From a virus, in IMG/VR virus record IMGVR_UViG_3300044996_000130, positions 1 through 22,645 of that record: a stretch of 22,645 bases of DNA. The stretch is one strand, 5' to 3'. The notes under the pieces are model-generated. The model did not search any database and had not been told where the DNA came from. It saw nothing but the letters and a program-made list of their open reading frames with translations. Each line of letters begins with the position of its first letter. The first letter of the stretch is position 1. Both the position numbers and the translations under genes were made by a program. This document shows, piece by piece, positions 16,551-22,645 of this stretch.

Positions 16551-17420
16551 CTAGGAGTTGCCGAACAACTTACGTGCGAGAGACTCTTGCGCACTCATTG
16601 TCGTTCCGCGTTGCCCAGCGCCGGTTTGCCCTCCGGTGGAGACCGTGGACATACGTTGCGATGAAGCGGCCCGTGCCGCACCATTGCCACCAGCATTTGT
16701 TGCCCCTGTGGCAGCCGAGCCACCGGGAAGTTTAGCCACTACAGCCTTGAACTGGCCATAGACGGCTTTGAAAGCTTCGTCTTTCGAGTTGAATTTCACG
16801 CCCCGACCGTTCATGTCGTTGTAGATCATCTCTAACACCGGCTCGTAGCCCTTGGTGTCAGGGTAGGTCGTCATGAATTCGTCCTGCAACCGGGCCTTTT
16901 CTTGCTGGTAGGCGAGGTTGAGAACGGGGTGGAGCTGTTGTTGCAGAGCGGCGAGGTCGTTGCGCTTTAGGGCCTCGATCTGCACCGCGGCCATCGTCAC
17001 AGCTTGCCGTGTCTTCGCCTCCAGCATTTCGTTCAACGCGGTTGCAAGCTCAGTGGCCTGCTCAGGCGTTGCGTCGATACCTAATGCCTTTGCCAGGCGC
17101 ACGGCCACAGTGGGCGGGACGCTGTAGACATTCAGCATTTGGTTAATTTGCTCTTGTGAGAGTTGAGGCTGTGGCGTAGTCGCCTTGACAGCCTGTGAAA
17201 CCGCTTCCGCGCTGGAGGTGCGGACGATTTCCCTCAGTTGCTCTGTGGTCAACGCACTGGCGCCCTGCTGCGTTTGGGCAGCACCACCGTCCTGCGTTGG
17301 CTGTTGCTGTACCTGCTGTGCCTGATCACTACCAGCGCCACCGAATATCTGTTGCGCTTGATCGCTACTCTGGCTAGCCCCGGTCGGTGCGGTGCTCGTC
17401 GATGTCTGCTGATCGTTCAT
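16551..17420 (-). CDS. Capsid scaffolding (assembly) protein
   Basis: This 289 aa protein starts at ATG 17420, preceded by a purine-rich GAAAGAACAAGAAC but no clear Shine-Dalgarno site. The N-terminal ~55 residues are Gln/Ser/Ala-rich and low in complexity (DQAQQIFGGAGSDQAQQVQQ). The middle is predicted helical with coiled-coil character (LTTEQLREIVRTSSAEAVSQ; ATELATALNEMLEAKTRQAV; ALQQQLHPVLNLAYQQEKAR). A Gly/Ala/Ser linker then leads to a basic C-terminal helix SLARKLFGNS, the usual capsid-binding end of scaffolds. It lies directly upstream of the major capsid gene. These traits are characteristic of podoviral scaffold proteins that template procapsid assembly and then exit. The start overlaps the previous gene by 47 nt. 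Confidence 0.82.
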   Translation of the reverse strand: MNDQQTSTSTAPTGASQSSDQAQQIFGGAGSDQAQQVQQQPTQDGGAAQTQQGASALTTEQLREIVRTSSAEAVSQAVKATTPQPQLSQEQINQMLNVYSVPPTVAVRLAKALGIDATPEQATELATALNEMLEAKTRQAVTMAAVQIEALKRNDLAALQQQLHPVLNLAYQQEKARLQDEFMTTYPDTKGYEPVLEMIYNDMNGRGVKFNSKDEAFKAVYGQFKAVVAKLPGGSAATGATNAGGNGAARAASSQRMSTVSTGGQTGAGQRGTTMSAQESLARKLFGNS

Positions 17421-17757
17421 GTTCTTGTTCTTTCGTTAGTTGCCTGATATACCGCTCGACCTCGGTGCTGAAAGCACTAAGTCCAACGATAAAGCCGAGT
17501 TCCTTCTCGCGTGCGAGAAATGTTGCGATGTCTTGTACGGCATACGATGGAAGGGCCGAGAGGCTTGTGAGCGCACGGGCGTTAAGTTTGTCCACTAACC
17601 ATTTGACCACCGGGTCTGCCGCCAGGCCCCGGAGTCGCGCCAGCAATTCCCCCTTCGGTAGTGGGAAATGCTCCGCCTGTGAGTCCAGGTATGATAAGTC
17701 CTCCGCCACCGTTGGGCGGGCCTCCGACGCCGTTTCCGGATTTGTTAGGTTGTCCAT
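17374..17757 (-). CDS. Small protein overprinted on the portal 3' end, function unknown
   Basis: A 127 aa frame starts at ATG 17757, 176 nt inside the portal gene, and ends 47 nt inside the scaffold gene. The frame is open back to 17898, but the extra N-terminal residues look like a shadow of portal coding, so I choose the ATG giving MDNLTNPETASEARP. A weak GGACAG lies just upstream. The middle is protein-like and helical: PKGELLARLRGL, DPVVKWLVDKLNARAL, AVQDIATFLAREKELGF, VERYIRQLTKEQEHERS. Without this gene 161 nt between portal and scaffold would be empty, which is atypical for this genome. A non-ATG start nearer the portal stop would reduce the overlap and cannot be excluded. No function is recognised. 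Confidence 0.62.
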   Translation of the reverse strand: MDNLTNPETASEARPTVAEDLSYLDSQAEHFPLPKGELLARLRGLAADPVVKWLVDKLNARALTSLSALPSYAVQDIATFLAREKELGFIVGLSAFSTEVERYIRQLTKEQEHERSADIDEHRTDRG

Positions 17758-19621
17758 TTTTCTGTCCGAGTAACCCCCATTGCTGCATTTGTGCTGCCAG
17801 CTCCTGCATACGGAGCTGGTCGATCTCGAACCGTTTGGGGTTCCTAATCCCGCGGAGTTCGAGCCATTCTGCAACGAGTTTACGAATGTCGTAACCAAGG
17901 ACGGGTACGATCTGTGGATTCATAAACATTGCCTGGAGGAATTCTTGCAGTGCGGCAGCCTGCTCCGCACGTTCCATCGGCAGCGTGCCGTCGAAGACCT
18001 CGAAGTCGTAGTCGCCGACGAGGTCGTCTTTGGTGACCTTGGTGAACTGGGCGTAGTCTGCCGGGTTGGCGTTTTCGCCAATCACACGCACGAAGGTCTC
18101 GACGTCAAGGCCTTGTTGGAGGTTGGAGAGCATCTTACGTGCAAGAGGCTCCAACGTTTGACGAAAGAGCATGAGGGCGGTGACCTTCAGTCTCGCTGCG
18201 GTGGCGCTGTTCACGTTCCGGGCTTCTGTGGCTGAGCGGCGGCCAACGTGGTATTGGCCTAACGCGTTGTCGTTGATGCCGGTTGTGAGCTGGACGACAC
18301 TCTGCAAGTCCTGTGCGTCCTTCATGTGGTTCGCGGTGACGTCGACGACTTGCAGCTGCTTCACCCATTTGTCAACACCGGTGCGGGCAGCGTCAGGGCG
18401 GAGCCGGATGACCGGGCGACGTTCGGTAAGATCTTTCATTTCGATACCGGACGGATCGACAATCAGCTTGTCGCCGATGACCTTACGCACGTTGGTGATG
18501 TGGGAGTTGATCAGCCACGAGATCACATCCTGTAAGCGGTCCATACTGTCCGCCAAGCCCTCGTTGATGAGGTTAAGCATGTCGGGGGAGTACTCGCCGA
18601 TGTCATAGGTGTAGAGGTCGTGCTTATAGCCCAGGGGTTCGGCCTTGACGATTCGGGTGTCATTGACATACCAGATGTTCCAGCGGACTGGGTAATCCTC
18701 CGGCCCCATTGGTTCGCCATTGATCTTGAACATCGACGGGACCAGCGAGACTTGCACTTCTGTCAAAATGGCTGCACCGACGGTTTGTGCTGAGCCAGTG
18801 GCCATGCGGCCTGGACCCATCGGCGCACGCTCGGTCTGACGGATGAGTCTCCGGCGCAGAGCGAATACATCCGCTTTCTGCGGTTTTACCCACTGGATGC
18901 CAGACACATCACCATTCTTCTCCATTTGACGTAGGTGGCTCAGCGAGTACATATCCTCGCTGGCGACGAACTCGCCCTCTTGGAAGCGGTAGAGTGGCAG
19001 GCGCACGTCGGGGAAAAAGGAGTATGGGCTGACGTTAATCAGCTTGTTGCCGAGGTATCGCACGACCTCGGCCATCTCGGTGGTGGTACGAGGCGCACCG
19101 AGCGGGATGCCGAAGATGGAGGGTGCGGGGATGGTGGTCGTACGCTCCTGGGTGTAGACGTCCCTGTGCCAGGCGGATTTGATGATACCGATGCCAAAGC
19201 GCCCGACGTCGAGGAGGAATTGGTAGAGCTTTACAGGGAAGCAGTTGTACGTCAGGTCACGGTCGATCAGGGCTTCACCAATCTTTGCCGCTCGGTGGTC
19301 TTCTTCGCCCGTTCCGATAAGCTCGAACACACGCTCGCGCTGGGTGTAAAGCGCGGTGCAAAAGGCAATGAAGGTTTGAACTTGACTGTAAGTAAGCGGC
19401 ACGACCATCTTCTCTGGCTCGTTGCGGTTGCGCGCATTGACGTCCTCCTTGTCTGGTCGCTTGAGTCCACGGTAGACATCATCGTTGTGGTCCCAGATGT
19501 CGTAGTACTGAATCATGTAATGCCGGGACATGTCGACAAGGCCCTTAACGTGGAGAAAGAGCTGCTGGTGGAAGTCGCCCGGCTGTGCTTCATTTAACGC
19601 TATCTTGATTGCTTCGTCCAT
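17582..19621 (-). CDS. Portal (head-tail connector) protein
   Basis: This 679 aa protein starts at ATG 19621 after a 25-nt gap with no Shine-Dalgarno sequence. Length, position directly before the scaffold and capsid genes, and composition fit a podoviral portal that forms the dodecameric ring at one capsid vertex. Portal-like phrases include FLLDVGRFGIGIIKSAW, ALIDRDLTYN, NKLINVSPYSFFPD, LADSMDRLQDVISWLIN and ATEARNVNSATAARL, the last matching the helical wing-to-stem region of P22/T7-type portals. The final ~60 residues are Gly/Pro-rich and low in complexity and overlap another reading frame (17582-17757). The assignment rests on context and these sequence features. I see no close match to a specific named phage. 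Confidence 0.82.
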   Translation of the reverse strand: MDEAIKIALNEAQPGDFHQQLFLHVKGLVDMSRHYMIQYYDIWDHNDDVYRGLKRPDKEDVNARNRNEPEKMVVPLTYSQVQTFIAFCTALYTQRERVFELIGTGEEDHRAAKIGEALIDRDLTYNCFPVKLYQFLLDVGRFGIGIIKSAWHRDVYTQERTTTIPAPSIFGIPLGAPRTTTEMAEVVRYLGNKLINVSPYSFFPDVRLPLYRFQEGEFVASEDMYSLSHLRQMEKNGDVSGIQWVKPQKADVFALRRRLIRQTERAPMGPGRMATGSAQTVGAAILTEVQVSLVPSMFKINGEPMGPEDYPVRWNIWYVNDTRIVKAEPLGYKHDLYTYDIGEYSPDMLNLINEGLADSMDRLQDVISWLINSHITNVRKVIGDKLIVDPSGIEMKDLTERRPVIRLRPDAARTGVDKWVKQLQVVDVTANHMKDAQDLQSVVQLTTGINDNALGQYHVGRRSATEARNVNSATAARLKVTALMLFRQTLEPLARKMLSNLQQGLDVETFVRVIGENANPADYAQFTKVTKDDLVGDYDFEVFDGTLPMERAEQAAALQEFLQAMFMNPQIVPVLGYDIRKLVAEWLELRGIRNPKRFEIDQLRMQELAAQMQQWGLLGQKNGQPNKSGNGVGGPPNGGGGLIIPGLTGGAFPTTEGGIAGATPGPGGRPGGQMVSGQT

Positions 19622-19646
19622 AGTAGGGTTTTATGTCAGAACCAGA

Positions 19647-20216
19647 CTAGAAATCGCAGAAGGCCAGGCGTGTGCCATAGACATGCTGGATGTCCAACGG
19701 GAGTTTATCGAGGTACGCTTTCAGCTCATGGAAGTCGCTGTGGCACCTCGGGTCGATGTCGTCGACGTTCGGGTGGTAGTCGTGCCACACGATGGTCCCG
19801 CCTGGTGGGGTGCTTACCATGAAGTGAAACACGGCTTTCCGAGTGTCGGCCTCCACGCCAGCTCGGGTGTGGTCGCCGTCGATGTAGATGAAGGTGGTGT
19901 CATACGGAATGATGAAGTCGTTGCCGACGCGATGCAGGCTGACGTTACGTAAACCGATAGCCTCCTCGCAGCAGGCGACGTTTGTCTCGTGGTATGTCGA
20001 CTGGCCAGCAGGGAGGTCGACGGCATAGACAGTCCGGTGGGGGAATTCCGTAGCGAGGTACTTCGTCGTGCGGCCCTTCCAGACACCGATCTCAACAATC
20101 GAGCCGATGGACTGGCTGGCTTTCCACACGAGCCAGGCGACCTCGTGAGGCATGGTGCCCCATTCTGGCCCGAAGCCGCAACCGTACGCTGAGATTGGGT
20201 ATTCAACCGTGCGCAT
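19647..20216 (-). CDS. Class I SAM-dependent methyltransferase
   Basis: This 189 aa protein starts at ATG 20216, 14 nt inside the end of the glycosyltransferase gene. It shows the Rossmann SAM site IVEIGVWKGRTTKYLA (motif I, from residue 40), an acidic strand end YAVDLPAG at about 64-71, FIYIDGDHT at 109-117 and GGTIVWHDYH at 139-148. The pattern IDGDH plus W/HDY is that of the Methyltransf_24 (CmcI/TylF-like, metal-assisted O-methyltransferase) group often found in glycan biosynthesis loci. It probably O-methylates a sugar or other small substrate. The tight overlap with the GT9-like gene supports action on the same product. The substrate and target (host surface or virion) are unknown. Confidence 0.8.
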   Translation of the reverse strand: MRTVEYPISAYGCGFGPEWGTMPHEVAWLVWKASQSIGSIVEIGVWKGRTTKYLATEFPHRTVYAVDLPAGQSTYHETNVACCEEAIGLRNVSLHRVGNDFIIPYDTTFIYIDGDHTRAGVEADTRKAVFHFMVSTPPGGTIVWHDYHPNVDDIDPRCHSDFHELKAYLDKLPLDIQHVYGTRLAFCDF

Positions 20217-21261
20217 ATTCAGGGTCGTTAATTAGGCTTAGCCAGCGGTCACTCCAGAAGGGGTAGACGTCGCCACCGAAGGCCGCTTCGAGGGAGTAGA
20301 TTGACAGCCGCGGAACAAGGCAGCTTTCACCTTCTTGGTGGAGGTGGACGTTCTGTGGATACAGCCACTCTTCCTCGATTGTGAAGGTCCGGCGCAGCGT
20401 GGGGAGCACGACTCTCGATGCGTCTGGCATGTTTATGAGCACTATACAACGCGCTCCAGTGGCAACCGCCACGTGCATCGGGCCACTCATGATGCCCACG
20501 AACCAGGAGCAGGTCTGCATGAACTCGATGAGGTTGCTCACGGTCGTGGCGGGGAAGTATGTCACGCCGGGAATGTTGCTCGACTTCTGCCCGACCTCGA
20601 AGAATTCAAACTCAGGGTGTGCGGCCACAAACTTCGCCAGCATTGCGAGGGTGTGGTCATACACCTCTCTTGGGTGCGGGTGCCACTGCTTTTGATGTTC
20701 GTGATGCTGACCGTTTGGCTCGAAGTGGAAGCAAACGCGGTTCTTACGCTTGGGAGCTTTGACGACCAAGTGGCCAACGGGCTTGACCGGCACAGGGATT
20801 CCGAAGGCCCGGCAGTATTGCTGGATAACATGGCCGTTACCACAGTCAAAACGCTCATACAGCAGCGGGCCATCGACGAGAAACGGCTTCCCGAGAATCC
20901 AGCCTTTGTCGTAGTGATGGGAGTTCGGGCAGTAACGCATTACCTCCTGGAAGCTTGGCGCACCGCTCCAAACCTCGATGTCGCGACCGTGCATCACGGC
21001 TTGGCCACGGACGCCTGACAGGGTCACAGAGTCGCCCAGGCCACGGGCGGCGAGGGTGAGTACCATATCTGGCAGCCAGGCTGGCGGTAACGGGCGCAAC
21101 TTCGAGGTGACGTTGGCATACGCTGAGCGGATAGCTGTTTCGATGGCGCTATCTGTCAGCTGACGTGAAAGCCGCGGCCGTTTTGGCTGTGAGCCGGCGA
21201 CGGTAGCCAGCCCTTTGTGCTCATACGGCAGCGTCTGACACGATTGCTTCTGACGTTTCAT
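20203..21261 (-). CDS. Glycosyltransferase family 9-like protein
   Basis: This 352 aa protein starts at ATG 21261, one base after the upstream TAA (TAACATG). The segment GLGDSVTLSGV at residues 74-84 resembles the N-terminal GxGD...P/G loop of family 9 (heptosyltransferase-type) GT-B enzymes. FVGIMSGPMHVAVATGARC at 254-272 closely matches the C-terminal nucleotide-sugar site of that family, with its conserved SGPxH...A.G core. A middle segment with CFHFEPNG and K/WHP (about 177-195) sits where the family usually has its linker and donor loop. It likely transfers a sugar from a nucleotide donor to a glycan or protein. The acceptor cannot be read from sequence. It overlaps the methyltransferase gene by 14 nt, suggesting a joint function such as modifying host surface glycan or a virion component. 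Confidence 0.75.
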   Translation of the reverse strand: MKRQKQSCQTLPYEHKGLATVAGSQPKRPRLSRQLTDSAIETAIRSAYANVTSKLRPLPPAWLPDMVLTLAARGLGDSVTLSGVRGQAVMHGRDIEVWSGAPSFQEVMRYCPNSHHYDKGWILGKPFLVDGPLLYERFDCGNGHVIQQYCRAFGIPVPVKPVGHLVVKAPKRKNRVCFHFEPNGQHHEHQKQWHPHPREVYDHTLAMLAKFVAAHPEFEFFEVGQKSSNIPGVTYFPATTVSNLIEFMQTCSWFVGIMSGPMHVAVATGARCIVLINMPDASRVVLPTLRRTFTIEEEWLYPQNVHLHQEGESCLVPRLSIYSLEAAFGGDVYPFWSDRWLSLINDPEYAHG

Positions 21262-21262
21262 G

Positions 21263-21619
21263 TTATTTGCCTACGGCGGCCCGAACTGCAGCACCGACCA
21301 CGGCGCTAAGGACGTCGTTGATGTTTGTAGCTGTGGATTGTTGGTCGAGACTCGCGATACCGGTGGACTGCGCAGCGATACCGTTTGTGCGTGTGGTCTG
21401 GTGCACAAGGAGTCTCGTTATTTCGCTCTTGCTGTCGAAAAGGGTACTGATACGGACGGTAATTGTCACCGGCTTGCCGACATTGTCCACGGCCTCAGTG
21501 CGGGAGTAGAAGCTTGAACAGCCGCAGCACATCACAGCGAGCCAAAGGGCCATGACGCCAACGATGAAAAGGTAGATAGCGGTACGCAGGTCGCACTTTG
21601 GGCTTGTGGTGGAGTTCAT
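21263..21619 (-). CDS. Membrane-anchored or lipoprotein-like small protein
   Basis: This 118 aa protein starts at ATG 21619, overlapping the upstream TGA (ATGA). It has a short polar N-terminus, a hydrophobic helix at about residues 13-30 (TAIYLFIVGVMALWLAVM), then a cysteine cluster CCGCSSFYS at 31-39. The last Cys (C34), preceded by Gly, could be a lipidation site, but the lipobox is imperfect because the -3 and -2 positions are Cys. The rest is polar and Ser/Thr-rich, ending in a helical Ala/Val-rich tail (VVGAAVRAAVGK). A small phage lipoprotein beside a TM/coiled-coil gene recalls two-component spanins (outer-membrane lipoprotein plus inner-membrane partner), but this is only a positional inference. 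Confidence 0.65.
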   Translation of the reverse strand: MNSTTSPKCDLRTAIYLFIVGVMALWLAVMCCGCSSFYSRTEAVDNVGKPVTITVRISTLFDSKSEITRLLVHQTTRTNGIAAQSTGIASLDQQSTATNINDVLSAVVGAAVRAAVGK

Positions 21620-21891
21620 ATCGGGAGTTTTGTGAAGCGTTGCGTGTCACCGTTCATTTTGTCTGCGTGCCGTTGGACCGTGCCGTCGTAGAAGGCGCGG
21701 AGAGCCACAGCTGCGCCGGAGATACCGAGCAGTAGGGCCAGCGCCAGACGTGGGAGCGTTGGCCACGTATCCTTTTCGAGGAAGGGTTGCACTACGTTGA
21801 GCAGCGGTGGGAGGAAGCCCAGCACGACGTACAACACCGCCCGCCATATTACGGGCGACCAGGCACTGGCACGGGATAGGATGAAGCTCAC
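21616..21891 (-). CDS. Small protein with two TM helices, candidate holin
   Basis: This 91 aa protein starts at GTG 21891, overlapping the upstream TGA by 4 nt (GTGA). Two hydrophobic segments are visible, about residues 15-35 (IWRAVLYVVLGFLPPLLNVV) and about 48-66 (RLALALLLGISGAAVALRA), separated by a short polar loop with a Pro. A charged, His/Lys/Arg-containing C-terminal tail follows (VQRHADKMNGDTQRFTK). Size and topology fit a class II-type holin. The flanking genes encode a TM/coiled-coil protein and a lipoprotein-like protein, which also fits a lysis cassette. No endolysin is seen in the window, so the assignment is a topology-based inference. A generic phage membrane protein is the alternative. 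Confidence 0.65.
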   Translation of the reverse strand: MSFILSRASAWSPVIWRAVLYVVLGFLPPLLNVVQPFLEKDTWPTLPRLALALLLGISGAAVALRAFYDGTVQRHADKMNGDTQRFTKLPI

Positions 21892-22190
21892 GGTCTGCCT
21901 TTCTCGTTTAACCGACGCAGCACTTCGTCGAGTTTGGTGTTGAGGACATCGAGTTTACCCTCCAGCTTCAGGATGTCCTCACGGTTCGCCTGAATCTGTG
22001 CCGCCATCGTCTTGCCGTCGGCACGTAACTGAGTAATGGCGCCGGCATTCGTTACGATCTGATTCGCCCCAGTCCCCACGGCGGCGATGGTCACAAGCAA
22101 CGCGATAATGACCTTGATCGTTTCGGCCCAGCGTTTGACCGTGCCAAGCCCATTGCCCTTCTCTACCCTGTCTGTGTTATCGGTGTTCAT
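21888..22190 (-). CDS. Small membrane protein, one TM helix plus coiled coil (holin/spanin-like candidate)
   Basis: This 100 aa protein starts at ATG 22190, which overlaps the upstream TGA as ATGA. A longer in-frame start at 22250 exists but would read back into the previous gene, so I prefer 22190. Residues 1-24 are polar and charged, residues about 25-41 form one hydrophobic helix (IKVIIALLVTIAAVGTG), and residues about 51-95 look like a coiled coil with leucine/isoleucine spacing (ILKLEGKLDVLNTKLDEVLRRL). One N-terminal TM followed by a coiled coil resembles inner-membrane spanins of the Rz type in architecture and is also seen in some holin-associated proteins. It sits at the head of a run of three membrane-type genes. 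The lysis role is inferred from architecture and neighbours only. Confidence 0.7.
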   Translation of the reverse strand: MNTDNTDRVEKGNGLGTVKRWAETIKVIIALLVTIAAVGTGANQIVTNAGAITQLRADGKTMAAQIQANREDILKLEGKLDVLNTKLDEVLRRLNEKGRP

Positions 22191-22645
22191 TGAACGCACT
22201 CGGTATAGCCCTGGTTGAGTTGTAGTGAGTTGGCCCCAGTTGCGGACCATTCACAGGTGACTGTGAAAGTGTTCGTTGTGGTGGTATCAATAGATACCGG
22301 AGCGGTCAAAGCGTCCATGTTCACCGTCGAATCTTGAATGAGGCGAGCGCGGGCAGTCAACGTGCCACCCGCACCGATAGAAAGGATGGTTGCCGTGAAC
22401 TGCACTTCCCAAGGTTTGGCTGTGGAATTGCCAGCCGTTGAAGTTGTCGTTACCAAGGTTGTCGCGCCTTTCTTCAGTCGCAAAGTAAAGGTCTGCGGAT
22501 TGTTCAGCCAGTAGACCCCTCCGAGTTTCGGCACGATAACCTTGCCAGCCGTCAAATAGTTCGTGGCCATCTCAATTGAGTAGATCGTGGTTTCCGTCAC
22601 AGTATTGGACACGGTAACGGGCGTGACAACGATGTCCTGGTTGAG
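22187..22645 (-). CDS. Beta-rich phage structural or appendage-like protein, 5' end beyond the window
   Basis: The frame ends in TGA at 22187-22189 and stays open to the right edge (at least 152 residues). A GTG at 22610-22612 could start a 141 aa product, but 11 more in-frame codons (LNQDIVVTPVTV...) precede it without a stop, so the true start is probably off the window. The visible part is rich in Thr, Val and Ser in alternating patterns, with phrases such as YSIEMATNYLTAGKVIV and FTVTCEWSATGANSL. That is typical of beta-sandwich modules in phage appendages, fibres or head decorations. No enzyme motif is seen. Its TGA overlaps the ATG of the next gene (ATGA), so the two are likely translationally coupled. 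The structural assignment is an inference from composition and context. Confidence 0.6.
   Translation of the reverse strand, partial: LNQDIVVTPVTVSNTVTETTIYSIEMATNYLTAGKVIVPKLGGVYWLNNPQTFTLRLKKGATTLVTTTSTAGNSTAKPWEVQFTATILSIGAGGTLTARARLIQDSTVNMDALTAPVSIDTTTTNTFTVTCEWSATGANSLQLNQGYTECVQ

Noticed and set aside
17758-17898. Upstream ATG (17898) extension of the overprinted frame
   Set aside because: The extra 47 residues are Ser/Asn/Cys-rich and look like a shadow of portal coding. The ATG at 17757 gives a more protein-like start.
22191-22250. Earlier ATG (22250) for the 100 aa membrane protein
   Set aside because: The added residues read back through the upstream gene. The ATGA junction at 22190 fits the pattern of the operon.
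1-22645. tRNA genes, CRISPR arrays, transposases or integration sites
   Set aside because: Nothing of the kind was seen on either strand. The coding density leaves no room, and no direct-repeat array or cloverleaf was found by eye.

Overview
The window is a stretch of double-stranded DNA phage (or prophage) genome. It is the virion-structure block of a short-tailed, podovirus-like phage, on a contig of roughly 54% GC by eye. Every gene I can support lies on the minus strand, so the operon reads from the right edge to the left edge. Genes are packed with almost no space between them, there are no RNA genes or insertion sequences, and no stretch over 300 bases lacks a gene. No integrase, repressor, terminase, polymerase or endolysin is visible. 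The host cannot be named. Nearly all gene starts lack a Shine-Dalgarno sequence, which fits hosts that initiate mainly without one, but this is only a hint.

Layout in transcription order. (1) 22645-21263: a beta-rich protein cut by the window edge, then three small membrane or lipoprotein-like genes joined by 4-nt ATGA/GTGA overlaps (a candidate holin/spanin-type lysis cassette). (2) 21261-19647: a GT9-like glycosyltransferase and a class I SAM methyltransferase, a possible sugar-modifying pair. (3) 19621-14295: the head module, with portal, a small gene overprinted on the portal 3' end, scaffold, major capsid protein, two tandem paralogous 108-109 aa proteins (probable head decoration) and a 67 aa protein. 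(4) 14252-10557: neck and tail, with a head-tail adaptor, a fibre-like protein with 10-residue repeats and a gp12/gp10-like nozzle (hub) protein. (5) 10570-1: the ejection or internal-virion module, with a GNAT-like protein, a gp14-like protein, a Pro/Gly-rich protein, two small proteins sharing a GILDLIK motif, and a giant protein of at least 2327 residues running off the left edge.

The order portal, scaffold, capsid, adaptor, nozzle, three or more internal proteins, giant last protein matches the T7-like virion plan (gp8-9-10-11-12-13-14-15-16), although sequence similarity to T7 itself is not obvious by eye. The most unusual features are: the giant protein, with three tandem ~84-residue repeats, an HELWH metalloprotease-like site and a PSPSPS linker; a beta domain shared by the major capsid protein and the nozzle protein; the duplicated decoration genes; and pervasive stop-start coupling without Shine-Dalgarno sites.
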